This document shows positions 1 through 9,172 of a stretch of DNA of 64,000 bases, in pieces (within the stretch, counting starts at the first letter, position 1; every line of letters begins with the position of its first letter). A model generated the notes under the pieces. The model ran no database searches. It saw nothing but the letters and a program-made list of their open reading frames with translations, and was not told where the DNA came from. Location: contig NC_009356.1 of the NCBI RefSeq assembly GCF_000092065.1, positions 1 through 64,000 of the forward strand. Reading direction: 5' to 3'. The DNA comes from Ostreococcus lucimarinus CCE9901 (lineage: Eukaryota > Chlorophyta > Mamiellophyceae > Mamiellales > Bathycoccaceae). The position numbers were made by a program, and so were the translations under genes.

Positions 1-202
1 CCCTAAACCCTAAACCCTAAACCCTAAACCCTAAACCCTAAACCCTAAACCCTAAACCCTAAACCCTAAACCCTAAACCCTAAACCCTAAACCCTAAACC
101 CTAAACCCTAAACCCTAAACCCTAAACCCTAAACCCTAAACCCTAAACCCTAAACCCTAAACCCTAAACCCTAAACCCTAAACCCTAAACCCTAAACCCT
201 AA
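1..202. repeat. Telomere, CCCTAAA repeat array
   Basis: Twenty-eight perfect 7-base CCCTAAA units followed by a partial unit run from the first base to 202, where the period breaks (CCCTAAG). The C-rich strand reads 5'->3' inward, as expected at a left chromosome end. This is the Arabidopsis-type telomere repeat found in plants and many green algae. The array is probably cut by the assembly rather than complete. Confidence 0.98.
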
Positions 203-503
203 GCATGAGGGAGGTAGGCGCGTCGGGAGAAGTGCCGTAACCGACCGACTAGCTAATACTTATTACACCTACTCCTAGGTTCTCTGGGTCGTACTGAGGC
301 GTGAAAAGGCACTAGCATTCGCATCCTTCCTGTGCAAAACCCTTCTATTTCTAGCCCGCGATCGTTCGTTCGCGATCCCCGTGTGGTTCGCGCATGTGCA
401 TCTTCGTCGCGCGCTCGGTGACGACGCGGGGACGACGACGGTAATCGCGTGGGGGTCGCTTTGCATTTTACATCTTTAATTTCTAGGCCGTATGAGGTTC
501 TCG
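203..503. other. Short subtelomeric spacer
   Basis: About 300 bases separate the last telomere unit from the stop codon of PEX1. I see no satellite, transposon or recognisable gene. A 63-codon ATG frame on the minus strand (275-466) has no recognisable motif and is probably chance. The spacer is notable only for being so short. Confidence 0.6.
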
Positions 504-3500
504 TTATTGCGAAGCGAACGTCTGCGCGTCGCCGCCTACGCCACTCGCGCGGCGACTATTTCTAAAGTCTTCGTGAACGCGCTTGTAAAACAGCAACGTC
601 TCCTGCGACAGCGAGGCGCGTGAACGTTTCAGAGCCTCGACCACATCGTGCGGTTCAATCGTCGGCGGAGCGTTCGGCTCAGCCACGTCTTCGCCGCGTT
701 CAACCGCTGCAGTGTACGTCTTAAGGACTCGCGTCGCGGCGACGTTCGCGCACTCGCTCACAAACGCAGCCAAATCGGCGCCTGAGAAGCTTTCCATGCG
801 CTCCGATTCGGCGATGGCGACCAAATCTACACCCGGTGCAACTTTAATCTCGCGCGTGAGTGTTCGAACGATCTTTGCGCGAGCGATCGCGTCTGGCATT
901 GGCAGATACAGCAAGTGATCGAGACGCCCTGGACGTAAAAGCGCTGGATCGACGACGTCTGGGCGCGACGTGGCGCAGATGACGAACACGCCGACGAGCG
1001 ATTCGACGCCATCCAACAGCGTTAAGAATTGATTGACCATGCGATCGGTAACGCCGCCGTCTGTCCCGCCTCGTCTCGGCGCCAAGGACTCAAACTCGTC
1101 GAAGAAAAGCGCGCACGGCGCGGCGTCCTCCGCCCTCTTGAAAAGTTTTCGCAGTGTCGCTTCGCTTTCGCCGTAATACTTGGAAAACAGTTCTGGACCT
1201 TTAATTGTGATCGAGCGCAAACCCGCGTTGACTATCGCCGCCTTGGCCATTGCAGATTTGCCACTCCCCGGGGGACCGTAGAGGAGCACTCCAGTCGGTA
1301 AACGCAGGGGACACTGTGAAAAAATCTTTGGATGTCTCGCGGGAAGCGCGATGGCGTCTTCGAGAATTTGTTTGACCTCGTCGAAGCCACCGATTGAATC
1401 GAAGCCGTCGACGTATTCGTCGATGCCTTCGCCGTCGGGCCCATCTGACTTTGCCAAGGAAAGTTGATCGATCGGTGTGTAGCCTTTGAGCGCATCCTTG
1501 AGCTCGTTAGATGACACGCGAATACGCGAGCCGATAGCGCGGTGAGACTCGTTAGCTCGTACGCTGAGCGCGCGATCGATCTCCGACTCAATAGCTCGAT
1601 CCATGATGATGCGCAAATCGGCGACGTCGAATCCATCCGTTCTCTGAGAAATCGCGTCGGCGACTTGTTCGTCGCAATCGACGCCTCGATGCGCGGCGTA
1701 CGAAAGAATCACATCTTTTCGCGCATCCATGTTTGGCTTGCGCACTTCAAAGTCGTACTCAAACACGTCCTGCTCTCGAAGCGGCTTGCATAGGGCGTCT
1801 CGTTCACTCGCCGTCGCTATAAACGTCACCTCATCCGCATCCGCCATTTCGCTCATCGCGTCGGCGATAATACACGACAGATGATAACTATCGCTACTCT
1901 GACCTTCTTCGTCGGCGTCGGCGCCGCAAATTTTCTCAAGATTCAACAGATAGCATATCGACGGTTGCCTCGATTTTGCAGCTTCAAAACCAGCGCGCAT
2001 CGCCTCCAACGCTTTGTAATGCGGCTTTGGAAGCTCGTCACACTTGATTTCGACGACGCCGCTCAATGCCTTGACATCGGTCGCCAAGTGTTTGCACAAC
2101 GACTTTACAAGTCGCGAGCGTCCGCGACCCTTGGATCCAGTGACGAGCGTTCCTGCGCACATACCGATACCATATTCGTCTCTGAGCGCGATGGCGTCGA
2201 ACCACAAGCTCGTCTTTAAATTTTTCAGAACGTGGTCCGTGTGCTCGCGGAGCGCCTCGCCCGGGATGTGCGCAAACTCGTCGTCATTTGGAATAGTCGG
2301 CCAAACCGTCACGCCCGGAGCTGGATTTCTCGTCGACGTCTTTCGAGGCGTTCGAATCGGTTCGCCGAGCTCGACGCGAATCTTTGACGACGGACCGGCC
2401 AAAAGACTTTTAAGCGACACTAGAATCGGCTTTTCGGGATTGCTCACTCGAGCCGAAGCTGGATACTTCAGCTCGACTTCGAAAATCGCGTTCGCGCGAT
2501 CGTCATTGTCTGGGACGTTCACGGCAACTCGAGTTTTTGAGTTGATCACGACCGCGCCGTCGACACCGTCTTCCCGATCCAAAGTTGATTGCTCTCTCAA
2601 CCACGCGATGAAGAGCGCTCGTGCGCTTTCGTCGTAAAACTCCGCGTGCGCTTTCGAGTCGAGATCCGCTCCGGGCGCATTGAACCCGAGCGTCACTGCG
2701 TACACTGGTCCGAGTGCTCGAGCTATCGCGAGAATAGATCGCCTTTTGGTAAAAAGATCGTCGCCACTCGTCGCCGCGGCGTTTTTGTCATCCGTGGTTT
2801 CGCTCGGAAACGCGGGCAACACTGGTCGCAGACGTGCGGTGAACGCTGTCGGTTCGTTCACGTCGTCTTCATCCACTTCTTTTATGCGAATCAAATCTCC
2901 CTGGAAAAGTTCTAGCGCGTGCGCCGCAGCTGCGCAAATCGCCACGTGTTGCGGAGCGACGACTTTGTCGTCGTCGACGACGATGACGCGCAGGAACAAC
3001 GAAGTGACGTCGTCGTCTGTGCGGGAAAAATCAAACTCGCGCTCGAAAGAGTGCTTAAACGCACGCACGAGCGATCCGTGACGAATCTTATGCTCCTTTG
3101 CGGTCGCGCTACCCACCGCAATGGCCGTCGAGCGCGGTATTTCCAACTCTTGTTCAAACTCACGGCGCTCGTAGGAAACCACACGTCGATGCGCGTCCAA
3201 AAGCTTCGCGCACGCCCCCGTGGGATGTTGTAGCCGCAATACCGTCGATGTTTTATTCTCGTCGAAGTTCTCTAACCACTCGCGCAAATCCAAGCCACCT
3301 ACGAGATCTTCGTCGTCTGAATCCATCGTCGTAGACGCGCGCCACGGCTCGACGATGAGCTCGGTGTTTGCGGCTAAGCGCGCGACTTGAGCGCTAGCGG
3401 GAGCAATCGACTGCACGCGCAAGAATAATGGCTTTCCTCCTCCGGGACCGTAAAATGGAACGGTCTGCCCGATCGCCGCAAGACCTATTTGCGACAACAG

Positions 3501-3953
3501 CGTGGCCTCCATCGCCTCGGCTTGAACGACGACAGCTTCCCAGTCGTCTGACGACAACGGCGCCACGGACACGCTCTCTGCCGTCGGAAGATCGGCGTTG
3601 AGTTCGTTGCCGAACGCAAAGCGGGCGTCGTCGCCATCCTTAATCCCGAGCGAGCTCGCCAAAGCGTGCGGCACGCCAATCTCTCGCGCGCTTTCGCCGC
3701 CTGGCGTGACTCCTCCAGCCCAAGCGAAGTGCAACACACGACGGCGTCGGCGACTCGACTTCGAGTCCTCGAACTCTAAGACGACGTGACGAGGAAATTC
3801 GCCTCCGTGTGTTCTCGATCGCAGCGTGGCGGAGACCACGTCCGCGGGTAACTGCACGAAAGCGGACCTGTCGTGCACGATTTTGACTCGTCGACGGTCG
3901 TAAGCGACGTCGTACCCGGCAAAAGCCACGTCTCCACCGTCTTCCACGCGCAT
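504..3953 (-). CDS. PEX1: Peroxin-1 (PEX1), AAA ATPase of the peroxisomal export complex
   Basis: A 1149-residue double-AAA protein. With PEX6 it forms the hexamer that pulls the import receptor PEX5 out of the peroxisomal membrane. The N-terminal ~180 residues resemble the PEX1 double-psi-barrel domain. The first AAA domain, near residue 606, has a degenerate Walker A (GSKGRGRS, Lys replaced by Arg). The second, near residue 897, is canonical: GPPGSGKS, Walker B LFFDEFE and a second region of homology with SRPDVVDPALLRPGRLD. A strong D2 with a weak D1 is typical of PEX1 and PEX6, and the N-terminal domain favours PEX1. The open frame extends to 4040 but begins at GTG inside a tandem repeat; the ATG at 3953 (MRVEDGG) is the better start. 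It is the gene nearest the telomere and appears intronless. Confidence 0.88.
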   Translation of the reverse strand: MRVEDGGDVAFAGYDVAYDRRRVKIVHDRSAFVQLPADVVSATLRSRTHGGEFPRHVVLEFEDSKSSRRRRRVLHFAWAGGVTPGGESAREIGVPHALASSLGIKDGDDARFAFGNELNADLPTAESVSVAPLSSDDWEAVVVQAEAMEATLLSQIGLAAIGQTVPFYGPGGGKPLFLRVQSIAPASAQVARLAANTELIVEPWRASTTMDSDDEDLVGGLDLREWLENFDENKTSTVLRLQHPTGACAKLLDAHRRVVSYERREFEQELEIPRSTAIAVGSATAKEHKIRHGSLVRAFKHSFEREFDFSRTDDDVTSLFLRVIVVDDDKVVAPQHVAICAAAAHALELFQGDLIRIKEVDEDDVNEPTAFTARLRPVLPAFPSETTDDKNAAATSGDDLFTKRRSILAIARALGPVYAVTLGFNAPGADLDSKAHAEFYDESARALFIAWLREQSTLDREDGVDGAVVINSKTRVAVNVPDNDDRANAIFEVELKYPASARVSNPEKPILVSLKSLLAGPSSKIRVELGEPIRTPRKTSTRNPAPGVTVWPTIPNDDEFAHIPGEALREHTDHVLKNLKTSLWFDAIALRDEYGIGMCAGTLVTGSKGRGRSRLVKSLCKHLATDVKALSGVVEIKCDELPKPHYKALEAMRAGFEAAKSRQPSICYLLNLEKICGADADEEGQSSDSYHLSCIIADAMSEMADADEVTFIATASERDALCKPLREQDVFEYDFEVRKPNMDARKDVILSYAAHRGVDCDEQVADAISQRTDGFDVADLRIIMDRAIESEIDRALSVRANESHRAIGSRIRVSSNELKDALKGYTPIDQLSLAKSDGPDGEGIDEYVDGFDSIGGFDEVKQILEDAIALPARHPKIFSQCPLRLPTGVLLYGPPGSGKSAMAKAAIVNAGLRSITIKGPELFSKYYGESEATLRKLFKRAEDAAPCALFFDEFESLAPRRGGTDGGVTDRMVNQFLTLLDGVESLVGVFVICATSRPDVVDPALLRPGRLDHLLYLPMPDAIARAKIVRTLTREIKVAPGVDLVAIAESERMESFSGADLAAFVSECANVAATRVLKTYTAAVERGEDVAEPNAPPTIEPHDVVEALKRSRASLSQETLLFYKRVHEDFRNSRRASGVGGDAQTFASQ

Positions 3954-3960
3954 GAGTGCC

Positions 3961-4152
3961 GAGTTAATAAGACCACTTAGATGCGTTCTTCTCCGCCTGC
4001 AATTGCGCCGGCGTCTTAACCACCGAGTTAATAAGACCACTTAGATGCGTTCTTCTCCGCCTGCAATTGCGCCGGCGTCTTAACCACCGAGTTAATAAGA
4101 CCACTTAGATGCGTTCTTCTCCGCCTGCAATTGCGCCGGCGTCTTAACCACC
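3961..4152. repeat. 64-bp tandem repeat, three identical copies
   Basis: The unit beginning GAGTTAATAAGACCACTTAG occurs at 3961-4024, 4025-4088 and 4089-4152 with no mismatch. The copy at 4089-4152 encodes the last 20 codons and the stop of the upstream minus-strand UPF0390 gene. The other two copies lie in its 3' region and fill almost the whole spacer before PEX1. Since 64 is not a multiple of three, the extra copies are not read in frame. Perfect identity implies a recent event or an assembly error. Confidence 0.97.
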
Positions 4153-4484
4153 GGTTTCGCGCGTTTTTTTGGCTTCGGGCCGCGATTCGCTTCGCCGAGC
4201 TCGACGCCTTCGGGCGCCTTCAATAAGCGAAACGTCCCCCCCGACGCGGTCGCGCGTCGACTGAACTCGAGCTCGTTCTTCTCGTTTACTTGCCGGGTGA
4301 TGTCGGCGTTTTGCTTGTGCCTCGAGACTACCGACGCCGTGCTCGACGGCGAGAAAGCAAACTTGCCCTTCCTTTGCTTTATGACTTTTCCGTGTCGATT
4401 CGCGGCGACCTTCTTCGTTTTGCCCGCCCCGACGCGCCCGGTCGCTCGCTTCGCCTTCGACTTTAACGTCTGTCCTTGCGGCAT
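4092..4484 (-). CDS. UPF0390 / DUF2462-family small basic protein
   Basis: A 130-residue, Lys/Arg-rich protein starting MPQGQTLKSKAKRATG. The N-terminal signature (M-P/A-Q-G-Q then basic residues), a central GKVIKQRKG and the segment FRLLKAPEG match the UPF0390 family of small nuclear/nucleolar proteins. The family's molecular role is not established. The open frame runs upstream to 5126, but that extension is low-complexity and antisense to the next gene; the ATG at 4484 gives the family's usual N terminus and size. The C terminus ends KNASKWSY inside the tandem repeat, so the repeat began by duplicating this gene's 3' end. Confidence 0.8.
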   Translation of the reverse strand: MPQGQTLKSKAKRATGRVGAGKTKKVAANRHGKVIKQRKGKFAFSPSSTASVVSRHKQNADITRQVNEKNELEFSRRATASGGTFRLLKAPEGVELGEANRGPKPKKRAKPVVKTPAQLQAEKNASKWSY

Positions 4485-4851
4485 CAACGCCAACGTGAAC
4501 CCACTTCGCGGTGTGACGCGCGCGAACGACTCGAATCGAATCGTTTCGAAATCGCTCCTGATTGACGCGTTCGCTTTTTCGCTTGTTTTTCTCCAGCCGC
4601 CGCTCGGGTCGTTGTTCGGGCGCACCGCACACGACGACGCGCGTGACGACGACGACGCGCGCGAGTGCGTGGTGACGAGCATCGTCGTCGACGTCTGCAT
4701 CCGTCCATCGGGCTTCGCGGCGACGCGCGCCGCGCCGGGAAACGTGCGAATCGTCGTCCAACGATCCGCGTCAGGTCGTTGAAGAGAAAGGCACGTCAAC
4801 CGGGCGATTGAATCGCGCGCGCGAGCGACAGCGTCACGGACGGTGGTCGTG
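4485..4851. promoter_or_regulatory. Divergent intergenic region between UPF0390 gene and AT-hook gene
   Basis: This 367-base stretch lies between two divergent start codons and must hold both 5' leaders and promoters. I see no convincing gene, RNA or repeat. Open frames crossing it are compositionally biased and carry no recognisable motif. Confidence 0.5.
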
Positions 4852-6009
4852 ATGACGAAGACGACGCCGGTAATCATGGAGACGGTGAACGCGACGAAAG
4901 TGGCGCCAACGACGACGCACACGACGAAAACGAAGGCGCAAAAGGCGCGGAAAACGACACAGACACAGAGGCAGACGCAGTCGCCGGCGACGGGGAAGCG
5001 ACGACGAGGAAGACCACCGACGAGCACGAAGCGAGTGATGATCAACGATGACTTGGGACAAATGAGAATCGGCGCGATGTTACCGATGGGAATACCAGGG
5101 ATGTCCACGCCTCTAACGAACGCCATGATGGCGTCGGCGGCGGCGGCCTACGCCAGTCAGTTACAAGCGGCGTTTAGCGCTTCGACGAGCTTTTACGCGC
5201 CGCACGCGGGAGCGTTTCGGTCGAGTGCAGACGTGACGGTGAACGTGAATGAAACGTGCGCGACGGATGATAACACGTCGATGAGAAATCATTACTTCGC
5301 TTCACCGAACGGGGATCCTGTGAGCGCGGCCGCGACGTTCGCGCACAGAATGATGATGTATCAACGCACCGCCTACGGAACGCTCGGTCAATACTACGCC
5401 TCCGAGGCACGTGCGATCCGCGATGCGCGAGGGACGTACGCCCAGTCGCACATGAACCAAACAACGAATCGAAATGCGGCGCAGCTTGTCGCTGCGGGCG
5501 AGTGTGCTAGAGGACGCGCCTCGATCGCGGGCGTCGATGGTGGCAAAGGAGAGCCCAGCGCGTCACAGAAGCAATGGCCGATCGTTCCTCAGGTATCGAC
5601 TGCTATTTGCCCTCCTAAGAGTGATCTCGTTCGATCAACGCCACCGGGCGCGTTCGGTCGTCCTCAAGCGGTGAATGCGGGCGTACAGGAAGCGTCTGCG
5701 GCGAAAACAAAGGCGAAGAAGGCGGCTGAAGAGAATGCGAGCGGCAATGAAGACTCGCGGTCGTCCCGAGACGACCCTGAAGCCGCAGCTGCGGCTGCTG
5801 AGGCGGTGGTGAAGCGCGTCAACGAAGCGAAAGCGCTTTTAGATCCATCGGCGGAGTTATATCGCGGCGAACACGCAAAACTTCGATCGCGTGGGCAACG
5901 TTCGAGCGCGCCGAGTCCTGAATCTAGTCTTGGCGCGCCAGTTGCCGACGGACAGCCTGAACACTCCGAGGCGCTTGGATCGAAAGGTTCGAAGAGTGCC
6001 GCTGCTTGA
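4852..6009 (+). CDS. AT-hook protein of unknown function
   Basis: A 385-residue protein, mostly low complexity. Residues ~10-55 are Thr/Lys-rich. An AT-hook core (KRRRGRPP) near residues 49-56 predicts minor-groove DNA binding, so a nuclear chromatin or transcription role is likely. The middle is rich in Ala, Met and Tyr, and the C terminus is rich in Ala, Glu and Ser, with a helical Ala/Glu segment near residues 300-325. No second domain is recognised. The frame begins at GTG (4843); the first ATG is 4852. A later start at MINDDLGQ would remove the AT hook, so the upstream ATG is preferred. Confidence 0.6.
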   Translation: MTKTTPVIMETVNATKVAPTTTHTTKTKAQKARKTTQTQRQTQSPATGKRRRGRPPTSTKRVMINDDLGQMRIGAMLPMGIPGMSTPLTNAMMASAAAAYASQLQAAFSASTSFYAPHAGAFRSSADVTVNVNETCATDDNTSMRNHYFASPNGDPVSAAATFAHRMMMYQRTAYGTLGQYYASEARAIRDARGTYAQSHMNQTTNRNAAQLVAAGECARGRASIAGVDGGKGEPSASQKQWPIVPQVSTAICPPKSDLVRSTPPGAFGRPQAVNAGVQEASAAKTKAKKAAEENASGNEDSRSSRDDPEAAAAAAEAVVKRVNEAKALLDPSAELYRGEHAKLRSRGQRSSAPSPESSLGAPVADGQPEHSEALGSKGSKSAAA

Positions 6010-6285
6010 GCGCTTCGATTCGCACGACGCGCTGGAACGAATGCAACTTTTTGCAGAGCGCGCGCAAATAACAGCGAACGGCTCCATGTACACTATGTTT
6101 TGTAATATTCAGGTACTTATTACTCGCCGTTCGAGCGCGCTATCGTATACACGCGTCGGTGCGTTGCAACGCGCACGAATCGCAAAGTAATCTGCGCGCG
6201 TCTGTTCTGATGGATTTCACCTGCCTCACCAGTCGTTGTAGTGAGGAGGGGCGGCCGCCACTCGACGTCGCGCCCGACGCCACGG

Positions 6286-6702
6286 ATGACGACCACCGAT
6301 CGCGTCGCGCCCGGTGGTGATGCGGGCACGGCGAACGCACCGACGAAGGACGCACGTTTACGCGCGCGAATCGCCGAACTCGCCGCGCTCGGGCGCGCGA
6401 ACGACGTCGATGGTTTCGTGGCAAAATTCGTGCCGAAAGACTGTGAGGTCGAGGACGTGGTGGAGTTTACTAGATCGTTGCGCGAGGATGGCGAGCGGTG
6501 GGAACTTTTACGTAGCGAGATCGATGCTATCAACGCAGGCGCGCCGCGCGCGCGATTGATCGCGGGTGATGAGATGAAACGCGCGGAATTTCGGTTTGAG
6601 ATGCCAAGGCGAGACGGAGAAGACCTGGTCATCAATCGCGAAGTCGCGTTCGTCAACTACGCCGAAGACGGCGAACCGAGCGACTGGCGAGCTGAGGGTT
6701 GA
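6286..6702 (+). CDS. Small hypothetical protein
   Basis: A 138-residue acidic/basic mixed protein starting MTTTDRVAPGGDAG. No membrane segment and no family I recognise. A helical stretch with an Arg/Glu/Ala pattern (residues ~20-60) is followed by a segment rich in hydrophobic-charged alternation (residues ~95-125) that looks like beta strands. Coding is supported by the uninterrupted frame and by the compact placement, ending 57 bases before the convergent GT90 gene. The open frame begins at GTG 6241; the ATG at 6286 is taken. Confidence 0.55.
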   Translation: MTTTDRVAPGGDAGTANAPTKDARLRARIAELAALGRANDVDGFVAKFVPKDCEVEDVVEFTRSLREDGERWELLRSEIDAINAGAPRARLIAGDEMKRAEFRFEMPRRDGEDLVINREVAFVNYAEDGEPSDWRAEG

Positions 6703-6759
6703 TGGATACACGGTACCGGTATCTTTCTAAATAAAACACTAGCTAGCACTCTGTTTCGT

Positions 6760-8250
6760 TCAAAGGTTCGGATGCGCGACGTGAAACGCAATCGGCTCGA
6801 GCTGACGCGTCGGATCGAGAGAGCGCGCTAGCGGCACCGCGAGGGTGTCGTAGTTGTGCTTCAGCAAGCTACCCACTTTGCGAAATTCTTTTACCCACGC
6901 CGTGGCGGCGGCTGAGATTCGCTTGGCCTTTTCAGGGTCATCCCTCACTTCTTGAACGAGCTCTTCAAAGTTACTGAAGTCCTCCTTCAAGGGATAGTAG
7001 TGTTCGTACGGCTTGAGCAGATCAAAGTACGAATCCTTCATCGACGTGACGTGATGAAAGAGGACCCCGGGCATGGCAAGCTTGGGGATGACTCCACTCC
7101 ACGTCGTCCCACCGCCGCCGCCAAGATCTAACTGATAGCGATACTTGCCAAACGTATCTTCTTCGATGTGCTCCCTCGTGTCCAAATGAAGCGGACCGGC
7201 AGCGTGACCCCCCCCCCAGTTGAAAAATTTGGCATCGATGAGCGATGAGTTTAACTTACTCATGAGCACCGCTTTCATTCGCGGTCCGATTCTATTGCCG
7301 GCGATCAATTTTTTCATTTTGCCTTCCCTGTTTGCCGAAGAGGCGATTTCGTTGAAGAAACTCTCCCCTTCCGGCTTCGAATTTGGCCAATGACCAGAAA
7401 GGAATACGTAATCGCTCCCTCGCCAGATGGCTTTGTCGATCAAGTTGTCCCATTCGTAATCACTCTTATTCTCCATGGCATCAATATTGAAAAGCCCGTA
7501 GTATCTGCAGTCCAAACTGGTCGCACTGCTTCCAGCACTGCGATCGCACTTCGACATGTCGTCTTTCGTCGACGGCATCTCCAAAAACTCGCACGTAGGT
7601 TCCATATCTGGCGTAACATCGAGAGTAGGCGACGGTCCCAACGTCTTATCGATGTCCATGCAATCGATCAGTACGAGTAAAGTCGCCGAGTGCATCGTCG
7701 GAAGCGTCGCTTTGTTAACTGGAGAACTTCCGAAAGCGTATATCGTGTCCCACTTTTCAAAATCACAGTGATCCTTCGCATATCCATGCGCACTGCACGG
7801 TGTGTGCGGACAATCGGTAGATGTGAAGAGTATTTCGAACGGCGCCGATCCCGGGGTCAGCCTCGACGGGTAATACCTTTCGATCGTTCTTTGTAGTAGA
7901 GCACCGGACCCCTCGTCTCGAGTTTTTCCAGCCCCTGGATGTGTGCGAAACCCGTTCGTCGGATCCCACTTCAAGCTCCCGAGTCCATTCCCGTACTGCC
8001 GAACTGTAATGTTCTTCCCACCGCGCAATAAATTGGACGTCCCCGCGTACGCGACGAGCGCGGCCGAAACGAGCGCAGACGCGACGTTCAACACCCTTCG
8101 GCCGGTCCGCGCGGAAACGAACGCGCGCGGACCTAGGACCGCTGCATCCAAAGCCGACGAAGAGGCGCGCGTGTTAGTAGTGTCATTCTGCGCGTCGTCA
8201 TCGCCCGTTCGCGACCGCGCGACCAAAGGTTCGCGCTCGGTGACGTTCAT
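6760..8250 (-). CDS. GT90 (CAP10/POGLUT-like) glycosyltransferase, type II membrane protein
   Basis: A 496-residue protein with an N-terminal cytosolic tail, one hydrophobic helix at about residues 51-71 and a lumenal domain, the layout of a Golgi or ER glycosyltransferase. The C-terminal half carries the Glyco_transf_90 pattern: a region around IAGNRIGPR, then KYRYQLDLGGGGGTTWSG, a hydrophobic segment (IPKLAMPGVLFHH) and EHYYPL. The family adds xylose or glucose from UDP-sugars to glycans or proteins; donor and acceptor here are unknown. The ATG at 8250 gives the membrane anchor. It converges on the small gene at 6286-6702. Confidence 0.75.
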   Translation of the reverse strand: MNVTEREPLVARSRTGDDDAQNDTTNTRASSSALDAAVLGPRAFVSARTGRRVLNVASALVSAALVAYAGTSNLLRGGKNITVRQYGNGLGSLKWDPTNGFRTHPGAGKTRDEGSGALLQRTIERYYPSRLTPGSAPFEILFTSTDCPHTPCSAHGYAKDHCDFEKWDTIYAFGSSPVNKATLPTMHSATLLVLIDCMDIDKTLGPSPTLDVTPDMEPTCEFLEMPSTKDDMSKCDRSAGSSATSLDCRYYGLFNIDAMENKSDYEWDNLIDKAIWRGSDYVFLSGHWPNSKPEGESFFNEIASSANREGKMKKLIAGNRIGPRMKAVLMSKLNSSLIDAKFFNWGGGHAAGPLHLDTREHIEEDTFGKYRYQLDLGGGGGTTWSGVIPKLAMPGVLFHHVTSMKDSYFDLLKPYEHYYPLKEDFSNFEELVQEVRDDPEKAKRISAAATAWVKEFRKVGSLLKHNYDTLAVPLARSLDPTRQLEPIAFHVAHPNL

Positions 8251-8445
8251 TGCGCGTCGGACTCCGAGCGAGGCTGTGAGTGTGGTCGGTGGCGACGTTG
8301 AAGGCGACGCGAGGCGAAGGGAACGAAGGAACGACCTTTATTACACATGAAACGATGAGCAATGGTGTTGTACAGGATTCAAATCGCACCGCGAGCGTTC
8401 GCGCGCCCCGCGCGCCCGGTCGCCGCGACGCGGTCGAGAGCGCGT

Positions 8446-8745
8446 TCACGTCGCCCCCGCGCGTCCCGCGGCGGCGGCCGCCGTGGCTGTCGTCGTCGCC
8501 GCCGCCGACTTTCCGAAACTCGTCCAACCTCCCAATTGTGCCTTCACGTGATCTTCCACAGATTTCGCATTCGTCGTGAGCACGTACGCGAGCGTCAGCA
8601 TCGAAGCCCCGACGACGGCGGCCAGGACCAGGCTCACCGTCAGCGCCCACGCGGCTTCGCGGCGGCGATTCTGAAGTAAAGGCGTGGACTCATCGCGCCC
8701 GTCACCGCCGATCGCCGCCGCGAGCGTGCCGTAAGATTTCTTCAT
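8446..8745 (-). CDS. Small single-pass membrane protein, unknown
   Basis: A 99-residue protein. Residues 1-30 are polar (MKKSYGTLAAAIGG), residues ~32-55 form one strong hydrophobic helix (WALTVSLVLAAVVGASMLTL), and the C terminus is Ala/Thr-rich. The DESTPLLQNRRRE segment just before the helix, with an acidic dileucine-like pattern, hints at endomembrane sorting; that is inference only. It lies 195 bases upstream of the GT90 gene on the same strand. No family recognised. Confidence 0.5.
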   Translation of the reverse strand: MKKSYGTLAAAIGGDGRDESTPLLQNRRREAAWALTVSLVLAAVVGASMLTLAYVLTTNAKSVEDHVKAQLGGWTSFGKSAAATTTATAAAAAGRAGAT

Positions 8746-9172
8746 CGCTCCCGCGCGCGCCGTCCTCGTTCACGCGCGCCGTGGCCGCAGATCGTCCACG
8801 TGTTTTCGACACAATCGGGGTGTTACGATGTTCTTCGACACCCGCGGCGCTCGATGCGCGCGGCTTCGCGCGCGTTCGCAGCACGCCGCGCGCGCTCGAG
8901 GGATCGCTCGTCGATCGCGCGCGCCGAAGCGTTCCGCGTCGTCGTCTCGCGCGCCGCGCGTCGCGACGCGCGCGTTCGGTCGTGACGTCGCGACTGTGAA
9001 TATACACGGTGCGTGACGACATCGCAATACGTGCTGCGTTTCGATAAAAACTTCTAGGGTTCGGCCAACGCCGGGACGCGCTCGAAATCGCGATCGCGCG
9101 CGTTCGTTTTCGTTTTCGTATCGATACGGTGTATCTCTGCGCGCCGCGTCATACACGCACTCGACGCGCACG
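8746..9172. promoter_or_regulatory. Divergent intergenic region, GC-rich
   Basis: A 427-base gap between the start of the small membrane protein (minus) and the start of the spliced lumenal protein (plus). It is dominated by CG-dinucleotide runs, and all long open frames in it look like composition artefacts. Promoters for both genes must lie here, but no clear element can be named. Confidence 0.45.

Noticed and set aside
1-202. Regular short repeats that might suggest a CRISPR array
   Set aside because: The repeat is 7 bases with no spacers and is the plant telomere sequence at a chromosome end.
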